Source: Promethearchaeota archaeon (GTDB taxonomy: Archaea; Asgardarchaeota; Lokiarchaeia; Sigynarchaeales; MK-D1). Taken from it: 11,559 bases of DNA. The stretch lies in contig JAEOTN010000141.1 of assembly GCA_016839865.1 (NCBI GenBank), positions 1-11,559 of the forward strand, in the 5' to 3' direction. The notes below the pieces were generated by a model that did not search any database, was not told the DNA's origin, and worked only from the letters and a program-made list of their open reading frames with translations. A program made the translations under genes and the position numbers. Positions 6,432-11,559 of the stretch are shown here, piece after piece (the first letter of the stretch is position 1; the number at the start of each line of letters is the position of its first letter).

Positions 6432-8753
6432 GTGCCGTTGCAAACTAGACTATTTGTTGAACCCCTTGAAGTCATATCGAAAAGATGTCAAATTTCTGAG
6501 AGTACAGCAAAAGAGATTGGGATTAATACAGGGGAATTAGTAACGCTTATTGATCCAAACACCAATAAGGAAATCACATGCCCTGCAGATGTATCTAGTG
6601 AAATATTAGACTTTTCAATTAAGGTTGCAAGCGATATTCTCACTCAAATTGATTTTACAGGCATTGAACTTATTGTATCAAAACCGACTGGATCTGTAAA
6701 ACCTTCAGTACCAAAACCAACTGCAGGATTCACGGCCTTACCACAGAAACCAACTGCGACACCAAGTCCAACTCCTCAACCGGCTTCTCAACCAGGAATG
6801 ACTCCAGCTCCACCTAAACCTCAAATGCCTTTTCCAACACAGACACCTCAAACTACACAAGCTCCTACCCCACAACCCGCCATCAAAATGCCACCTCCAC
6901 CAAAATTACCGCCTCAACCCGGAGCTTTGCCACCACAACCGACTCCTACACCACAACCATCTATTCCTAAGCCTCAACCATCGTTTCCTACTCCTCAACC
7001 ACAACCAGGGTTCCAATCGCCTCCCCCAAAATTAACACCACAACCTGCACAAGGTTTTGGTCAAGTACCACCTAAACCGACCCCAGGAATGCCTCCAACA
7101 CCAGCACCTGGTATGCCACAACCTGGTATGGGCATGGATCAAGGAATGGGAGTACCAGATCCAATGGCAATGGCACCTCCAGATCCTTATCCTAATCGTA
7201 TCGACGTGAATATGCTTGCTCGAGAAAAAGCTGGGGGTTTAGTTTTAAATGTTAATAAGACTTTAGGTTGTGACGGTAGAGTCAAACTCAATCCACAAAC
7301 TATAGCTTCCTTACGATTAGCCCATGGCATGTTAGTTGCATGGGAAGATCCGTTAACACGATCACAGGGTTCAGCTAGAATTACTGCTGAAAACGTCCCG
7401 CAATTCGAGGTACACATGGATTTGGATACTGCAGAAGATACAAACATTAAATCCGAACAAATTGTGTTGTACAGCACTGAACCTCCTGTTGAATTCCAGG
7501 ATGAAATAACCTTGGATGTAGTATCTCAACCTGGGCTTGACGGCTTTATTATGGTTAATCCGCGAAATGCTGCATCTTTACAAGTTTCCGAAGGAGAGGT
7601 TCTTTCTTTTGAAGACAATTTAACTGGTGCAATTGGTGCTGCAAAATTCAAAATAAAAGAAGATCTTCCGAACAATCAAGTTATAATTGATGCAGAACTG
7701 ATAGAAGCTTCTGGCGTAGGTTCGATGGAAGTAGAATTAAAGAAAAATTTGCGACAAATTATTGCGCTACAAAGCGTAGAATTAGGAATAAAACCAATAA
7801 CTGGAGAAAATGTCTGGGAAATCATTTCTAGTGCCCGTCAGAACATTGCTAGCATTAAGCGGTGGTTGCAAAATTACATTATTTTCAAAGGAATAAAACT
7901 CCGATGGGATGCCGCAAACGTCGCTTGTGAGTTCCTAACAACAACTCCTGATCTTGTTGGAGATGTGTTTGCTTCTATCACAGAAAACACCACAATCACT
8001 CTCAGACCTACGGGATTGGTTACTTTCAACGCAATCCTTATAATAGATATCTCTCGTTCAATGATGGCTCGTGATGTAGAGGTAAAAAACATTGGACCCG
8101 CATTAGAAGGTATCAAAGCAGCCATGAGTGCCAAGGAGATTCAAGATTTCCTCGCGAAATTTAAACCAGGAGTATTAGTGCCTCGACGATATAGTGCGGC
8201 TTTTGCAGCAATTTTGTTCTTATCCGAAAAAGTAGGACGTGGATTTGGTGAGAAAGTATCTATAGTTCGATTTGCAGATGAAGCTCAAGTTGTACCATTC
8301 TCGGGTGGATTACCATATATGGACTCCTCATCTGGTGCAAAAGATGTACTTGAGAATGCCGCAAAACTCATTGTAGAACAAATTGGAAATGCATATGGCC
8401 AAGCAACTAACCTTGGACTAGCAATGCGGAAAGCTCAAGAAATTTTACGCACGTTCGAAGCAATTGAAGTGAATGAGGAAGATAAACAACCTACTATGAT
8501 TGTGCTTCTAACAGATGGGGTTGCTACAGATGGGAATAAATTCTTTGAATCTGTCAAAGATTTTAGTACTAATCCTAATGTAGTGATGTATATCATAGGA
8601 TTAGGCAATCCTGATGATGCTGCAATGAAACGTGCTGCACAATTATGCGGTGGGGAATATTTCAAACCTGAAGATTCAGGTGAGCTCTTAATCTGGTATT
8701 CCAAACGTGCTCGAGATCTTCAAGTAAAAATGAAAGCTCATCAGCCCGAATAA
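6432..8753 (+). CDS. Large VWA-domain protein with three CDC48-N-like double-psi barrels and a proline-rich linker
   Basis: The product has 773 residues and begins at GTG; an in-frame TGA lies 12 codons upstream with no ATG between. Residues about 5-84 look like a double-psi beta barrel. Residues about 88-250 are a proline-rich linker with many PKP, PQP and TPxP units. Two more barrels follow (about 257-351 and 354-439), with the CDC48-N/VAT-N pattern: D-G-R-V-x-L-N, L-x-x-G-x-L-V, then A-x-I. A helical region (440-530) precedes a VWA domain (about 530-760) with an intact metal-ion-dependent adhesion site: DxSxS at D539/S541/S543, T659 in QATNLG and D695 in LTDG. VWA domains bind partner proteins through a coordinated metal. 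There is no signal peptide or membrane helix, so it is probably an intracellular adaptor. It is followed 3 bases later by the methyltransferase gene. I know no named family with this architecture. Confidence 0.85.
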   Translation: MPLQTRLFVEPLEVISKRCQISESTAKEIGINTGELVTLIDPNTNKEITCPADVSSEILDFSIKVASDILTQIDFTGIELIVSKPTGSVKPSVPKPTAGFTALPQKPTATPSPTPQPASQPGMTPAPPKPQMPFPTQTPQTTQAPTPQPAIKMPPPPKLPPQPGALPPQPTPTPQPSIPKPQPSFPTPQPQPGFQSPPPKLTPQPAQGFGQVPPKPTPGMPPTPAPGMPQPGMGMDQGMGVPDPMAMAPPDPYPNRIDVNMLAREKAGGLVLNVNKTLGCDGRVKLNPQTIASLRLAHGMLVAWEDPLTRSQGSARITAENVPQFEVHMDLDTAEDTNIKSEQIVLYSTEPPVEFQDEITLDVVSQPGLDGFIMVNPRNAASLQVSEGEVLSFEDNLTGAIGAAKFKIKEDLPNNQVIIDAELIEASGVGSMEVELKKNLRQIIALQSVELGIKPITGENVWEIISSARQNIASIKRWLQNYIIFKGIKLRWDAANVACEFLTTTPDLVGDVFASITENTTITLRPTGLVTFNAILIIDISRSMMARDVEVKNIGPALEGIKAAMSAKEIQDFLAKFKPGVLVPRRYSAAFAAILFLSEKVGRGFGEKVSIVRFADEAQVVPFSGGLPYMDSSSGAKDVLENAAKLIVEQIGNAYGQATNLGLAMRKAQEILRTFEAIEVNEEDKQPTMIVLLTDGVATDGNKFFESVKDFSTNPNVVMYIIGLGNPDDAAMKRAAQLCGGEYFKPEDSGELLIWYSKRARDLQVKMKAHQPE

Positions 8754-8756
8754 ACG

Positions 8757-9932
8757 ATGAGTACTTCTTCTCTTTATTTTTTCTTATTTGGCAGAAATCC
8801 CAAGTTATCCTTAGCCGAACTTCTAAGTTATTTATCTAGAAAATCGACTGTTGTGAAAAATCATTTTTTAGACAAGAATTTCATCATTCTCGAAATTAAA
8901 GAGAATTTCAATCCCTATGAAGCTATCAAAGATTTAGCAGGAATCGTGAAAATTAGTAAAATCTACCTGACCACAGACGAATCCTCGAGTATTTATGATG
9001 AATTACAACACGAAAATTTCTATTTTGAAGATACTAAGAATTTAAATTATTCATTGACCTGTTATGGGAAGAATTTCGATGAACAATCCTATTTTGGAAT
9101 TTTTAAAAGAATTTTCAAGGAACTAAAGCAAAAAGCTGTGGTGAAAAAACCCACTCCATCATCTCTTTGGAATGCGTTACAGAAAAAAGATTTTGTAGAT
9201 ATCATTGTTTGTAAAATGCATAATACCATTTTCTTTGGACGTACCCTTGTTTCTAGCAATATAAAGCAGTATAAAACGCGATATGAACAACGTCCTCATG
9301 TGGATGAATCTATTGGAAGCTCTATCCGTTTTTCGAAGATTTTGATTAATTTATCTCAACAACAAGGTAAACTATTAGATCCTTTTTGTGGGATAGGCAC
9401 TCTATTACAAGAAGCAATATTAATGGGATTCGACGTATCAGGTTCTGAATTAAAAGCTGAACGAGTAAAATTTAGTAAAATTAATCTGAAATGGATTATT
9501 CAGCAAAATAATCTTCGATCAGCGAAATTTGATGTGATACAATCTGATGTCAAAGATTTAGACAAAAAACTTCCCAAAAACTCGTTTGATACTATTGTTA
9601 CTGAACCTGAACTTGGTCCATTACTTAAAAAAACTCCAACCTATACCCAAGCTCAATCGATCATAAATTCTCTTGAAGATCTGTATATATCTACCTTTAG
9701 GAATGTCAATGTCTTACTCAAAACCAATGGAACATTCATTATTGTCCTCCCACAAATCATAACCTTAAATCAGAAGAAAATCAAACCAGATTTGCACAAA
9801 TTGTTATCTAACACTCAATTGCATCCAATATCAGAATTAAATTTGTTCGGTATTATTGTTCCGTTTCCTTTAATATACCATGAAAAATGGCACAAGCTAT
9901 TCAGATTAATTTACCTCTTTCGTAAACAATAG
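8757..9932 (+). CDS. TRM11/Trm-G10-like RNA methyltransferase with altered motif IV
   Basis: The 391-residue product is a probable tRNA guanine-N2 methyltransferase, or a relative, using S-adenosylmethionine. The N-terminus carries the family's FGRNPKLSLAELLSYL (residues about 11-26) ahead of a region of about 150 residues where THUMP/ferredoxin-like domains normally sit. FGRTLVSSNIKQYKTR followed by RPHVDESIG (about 160-185) is the conserved TRM11 joint. The SAM-binding motif I is LDPFCGIGTLLQEA (D208, G212, G214), with an acidic residue in GSEL after the second strand. Where active enzymes have (N/D)PPY, this one has TEPELGP (residues 282-288). That may mean a different substrate or a non-catalytic role; some TRM11-like families do carry TEPxLGP forms. 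It starts 3 bases after the VWA stop and must share its transcript. Confidence 0.82.
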   Translation: MSTSSLYFFLFGRNPKLSLAELLSYLSRKSTVVKNHFLDKNFIILEIKENFNPYEAIKDLAGIVKISKIYLTTDESSSIYDELQHENFYFEDTKNLNYSLTCYGKNFDEQSYFGIFKRIFKELKQKAVVKKPTPSSLWNALQKKDFVDIIVCKMHNTIFFGRTLVSSNIKQYKTRYEQRPHVDESIGSSIRFSKILINLSQQQGKLLDPFCGIGTLLQEAILMGFDVSGSELKAERVKFSKINLKWIIQQNNLRSAKFDVIQSDVKDLDKKLPKNSFDTIVTEPELGPLLKKTPTYTQAQSIINSLEDLYISTFRNVNVLLKTNGTFIIVLPQIITLNQKKIKPDLHKLLSNTQLHPISELNLFGIIVPFPLIYHEKWHKLFRLIYLFRKQ

Positions 9933-9969
9933 AAAATGGAAACGTAGACTACTGCTTTACCCATTTTCT
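9931..9969 (+). other. Hairpin straddling the methyltransferase stop and the element's left junction
   Basis: AGAAAATGG (9931-9939) pairs perfectly with CCATTTTCT (9961-9969) around a 21-base loop, immediately after the methyltransferase stop. It might act in transcript termination or stability. However, the right arm falls exactly at the first bases of the predicted mobile element, so it may be a coincidence of the insertion. Confidence 0.3.
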
Positions 9970-9978
9970 GCCAGAAAG

Positions 9979-9998
9979 CCACCTCTTTTAGAGCGTGG
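9979..9998 (+). repeat. Left-end hairpin of the TnpB element
   Basis: CCAC-CTCT and AGAG-(C)-GTGG form an 8-base-pair stem with a three-T loop and one bulged C at 9994. AAAG lies directly 5' of it, as in the IS608 left end. It matches the right-end hairpin around its tip. Confidence 0.65.
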
Positions 9999-10108
9999 AT
10001 GAATAGCGACCTTCTTCCTATTATTTTTAAAAATTCCAAGGACTGTCTTGCTTTAAATAGTCAGACTTGTATGAAGAATCCCGAAATCATTAATTGTTGT
10101 GACCAGAC

Positions 10109-11374
10109 ATGCATGTGAAGATTGATATTGCTCATAAGTTCCGCATCTACCCGAACAAGGAACAAGAGGAAATCTTGAACAAGACGTTTGGGAGCTGTCG
10201 ATTCTTGTGGAACCAGATGCTTGCAGAAAAAAACAACGTGTACAAGCAATTGAAAGACGACAAGGACGCGTTGCATGCCTACAAATACAAGACGGAGAAG
10301 CAATACAAGGAAGAATTCGTCTTCTTGAAAGAACCCGATGCCAAGGCACTCCAGAATGTGAACCGCAACCTTTTCCAAGCATTCCAGAATTTTTTTAATG
10401 GGGTGGCGGGAAAACGTCCACGTGTTGGCTATCCTTGCTTCAAGTCCAAGCACGATAAGCAATCTTACACCACGAACAACATCAACAATAATATCAAGAT
10501 CAACTTCAAGAAGCGTAAGCTCAAGCTCCCGAAGATCAACGCGTGGTTGTCCTACCGTGACGACCGCGTGTTCGACGAGAAAATACGTAAGGTTACCGTC
10601 TCGAAAACCAAGAGCGGCAAATACTTTGCATCAATCTCGTTCAAGCGGGAGATAAATATCCAAGAAAAAGCAATCATTCCAGAAAGCAAGATCGTCGCCT
10701 ACGACATGAGTTGCAAGGAATTCATGGTCGGAAAGAGTAACCGTTTCCTCAATCCAAGGTTCTATCGCAAGCAAGAGCACAAACTCAAGAAGCTCCATCG
10801 CGAGCTTTCACAAAAGCAAAAAGGCTCAAGCAATCGAAATAAGGCGCGTGTCAAGCTTGCACGGTTCTACGACAAGATCAGCAATCAGCGAAACGACTGG
10901 CAGCATAAACTTTCCTTGTCGATGGCAAGGGCACACGATGCCATTATTCTTGAAGACCTTAATATCGAGGGGATGAAGCGGTTCAACGGAGGTATCGCCA
11001 AGACTGTCACGCTCGATTTCTCGTGGGGACAGTTCATTCGGATGTTGGATTACAAGATGGGGCGTCGTGGGAAGCATCTCGTGAAAGTGGATCGATTCTA
11101 CGCCTCGTCCAAGCTCTGTTCCAATTGTGATTACAAGCATGACGAGCTACGGCTTTCAGATCGTGAATGGACGTGCCCCAAATGCGGGATACATCACGAA
11201 CGGGACGAAAACGCATCCAAAACTATCGAAAAAGAAGGAAAACGCATCTTGCGAGAAGAAAAAACCATTAAACTTATCACATCATCTACCGTGGGAGCCA
11301 CGGGAAGTCACGCTTCTGAAGATCGTGTAAGACCTATAATTATAAGGGCAGTGGTCGATGAAAGAAGAATCTAG
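10109..11374 (+). CDS. tnpB: TnpB, RNA-guided RuvC nuclease of an IS200/IS605 element
   Basis: The 421-residue protein is a full-length TnpB. Its N-terminus has the family's helix-turn-helix opening (KFRIYPNKEQEEILNKTFGSCR, here shown by KFRIYPNKEQ at about 10-19). The three RuvC acidic residues are present: D199 in AYDMSCKEF, E282 in ILEDLNIEGM and D366 in HHERDENAS. The zinc ribbon has CSNC at 337-340 and CPKC at 356-359, preceded by DRFYASSKL. The C-terminal tail (SHASEDRVRP) is the one often seen in this group. TnpB proteins use an omega RNA from the element's right end to cut DNA next to a short motif, which helps the element persist. The first RuvC motif lacks the glycine usual in DxG. 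Lysine is mostly AAG in the first two thirds, unlike the host genes. The ATG at 10109 fits the family's start. It has no frameshift or stop and looks active. Confidence 0.93.
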   Translation: MHVKIDIAHKFRIYPNKEQEEILNKTFGSCRFLWNQMLAEKNNVYKQLKDDKDALHAYKYKTEKQYKEEFVFLKEPDAKALQNVNRNLFQAFQNFFNGVAGKRPRVGYPCFKSKHDKQSYTTNNINNNIKINFKKRKLKLPKINAWLSYRDDRVFDEKIRKVTVSKTKSGKYFASISFKREINIQEKAIIPESKIVAYDMSCKEFMVGKSNRFLNPRFYRKQEHKLKKLHRELSQKQKGSSNRNKARVKLARFYDKISNQRNDWQHKLSLSMARAHDAIILEDLNIEGMKRFNGGIAKTVTLDFSWGQFIRMLDYKMGRRGKHLVKVDRFYASSKLCSNCDYKHDELRLSDREWTCPKCGIHHERDENASKTIEKEGKRILREEKTIKLITSSTVGATGSHASEDRVRPIIIRAVVDERRI

Positions 11375-11418
11375 GTCCTTTAGGGCGTGGTAGTTCAATA
11401 ATTAAAGTAGATAGTTAT
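11270..11418 (+). ncRNA. Predicted omega RNA (TnpB guide RNA), approximate ends
   Basis: In this family the guide RNA overlaps the 3' end of tnpB, ends its scaffold at the element's right end and takes its guide from the flanking DNA. Here the scaffold would include the last 100 or so bases of tnpB and the right-end hairpin, ending at TCAA (11398). The guide would be the next 16-20 bases (11399-11418). The 5' end is a guess from family practice; only the 3' scaffold end is fixed by the sequence signals. Confidence 0.45.
11371..11393 (+). repeat. Right-end hairpin of the TnpB element
   Basis: The core GTCC-TTTA-GGGC (11375-11386) and the outer arms CTA (11371-11373) and TAG (11391-11393) form an irregular stem with unpaired bases between them. 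GAAT lies directly 5' and TCAA two bases 3'. The hairpin overlaps the tnpB stop codon and would be the last structured part of the omega RNA. Confidence 0.6.
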
Positions 11419-11484
11419 TTATGGTCATAAGAGTAGAAATAAGTAAAGAAATACTATCAAAAAAAGAATGGACAGACAATAAAC

Positions 11485-11559
11485 ATGTCAAAACTAGTTA
11501 AAGTGCTATTACGAATTGGAGTGGGAATTGTACAACTCTCAATTTCATTAGTAGTCATA
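11485..11559 (+). CDS. Possible start of a membrane protein, cut by window edge
   Basis: An ATG at 11485 opens a frame that stays open for 25 codons to the window's end. It begins MSKLVKVLL and turns into a hydrophobic stretch (IGVGIVQLSISLVVI), as in a first transmembrane helix. There is no clear Shine-Dalgarno sequence. The stretch between the element and this start (11399-11484) is AT-rich and shows nothing else convincing. Too little is visible to name it, and it could be a chance opening. Confidence 0.4.
   Translation, partial: MSKLVKVLLRIGVGIVQLSISLVVI

Larger units (their letters stand above)
9961..11398 (+). mobile_element. tnpB-only IS200/IS605 element with IS608-type ends
   Basis: The boundaries are read from signals known from IS608. 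On the left, the target tetranucleotide TTAC (9957-9960) precedes the element. AAAG (9975-9978) sits at the foot of a hairpin (9979-9998). On the right, GAAT (11367-11370) sits at the foot of a hairpin (11371-11393), followed directly by TCAA (11395-11398). In IS608 these are the cleavage sites and the guide sequences that pair with them. The two hairpins share 13 of 15 bases around their tips (9984-9998 and 11376-11390). The element carries only tnpB. There is no tnpA HuH transposase, so it could move only with TnpA supplied from elsewhere. No target duplication is expected in this family. Base composition inside (about 50% GC in sampled lines) is well above the flanks (about 22-37%). The left boundary is the less certain one. 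Confidence 0.72.

Noticed and set aside
10010..10108. Remnant of tnpA between the left end and tnpB
   Set aside because: The stretch is about 100 bases with no HuH motif in any frame; only a small TTTTTAAAAA palindrome is visible.
10053..10462. Two overlapping minus-strand frames across the start of tnpB
   Set aside because: They are antisense shadows of a well-conserved TnpB N-terminus, with Cys/Ser/Leu-rich nonsense composition.
11421..11501. 26-codon frame starting with ATG at 11421
   Set aside because: Too short, no family signal, and it overlaps the more plausible membrane-protein start at 11485.
1..11559. CRISPR array, tRNA or rRNA genes
   Set aside because: No regularly spaced direct repeats and no tRNA-like cloverleaf or rRNA stretch were noticed on either strand by eye.

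Overview
The window most resembles an AT-rich archaeal genome, and the gene content points to an Asgard archaeon of Heimdall- or Loki-type. It holds a single-repeat gelsolin-like protein, a stand-alone roadblock/LC7 protein, a large VWA protein with several CDC48-N-like barrels, and an archaeal TRM11/Trm-G10-type methyltransferase. Intergenic regions are short. Starts have weak or no Shine-Dalgarno sequence, and TATA-like boxes lie 30-55 bases upstream of some starts. The Asgard assignment is an inference from gene families. No rRNA or marker gene is present to settle it.

Layout. Bases 1-4725 (minus strand) form a co-directional run, read right to left: a 590-residue protein of unknown function (beta-sandwich, alpha-solenoid, alpha/beta end), a glutamate-cysteine ligase-like GCS2 enzyme, and, 13 bases after it, an amidohydrolase-2 metal-dependent hydrolase that runs off the left edge. 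Bases 4726-4904 are a divergent promoter region. Bases 4905-5873 (plus) encode the gelsolin-repeat protein with a Pro/Lys/Ala linker and an unrecognised C-terminal domain. It converges, with 6 bases between stops, on a roadblock/LC7 gene (5880-6266, minus). Bases 6267-6431 are a second divergent promoter region containing a striking nested palindrome. Bases 6432-8753 (plus) encode a 773-residue protein with three barrel domains, a long proline-rich linker and a VWA domain. Three bases later starts the TRM11-like methyltransferase (8757-9932), clearly in the same transcript.

Bases 9961-11398 are an insertion: a tnpB-only IS200/IS605 element. Its GC content and codon use differ visibly from the host genes. 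Its ends carry the whole set of IS608-type signals: TTAC target, AAAG guide plus hairpin on the left, GAAT guide plus hairpin plus TCAA on the right. No tnpA is present. After the element comes a short spacer and the first 25 codons of a possible membrane protein running off the right edge.

How it may fit together. The gelsolin-like, roadblock and VWA genes sit side by side, two of them with proline-rich linkers, which suggests a cytoskeleton or small-GTPase-related neighbourhood. This is context only; none of the partners is proven. The GCS2 and amidohydrolase genes look like a small-molecule pathway pair of unknown substrate. The most clear-cut mobile or regulatory story is the TnpB element with its predicted omega RNA. 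The least described genes are the 590-residue protein, the barrel-VWA protein and the C-terminal domain of the gelsolin protein.
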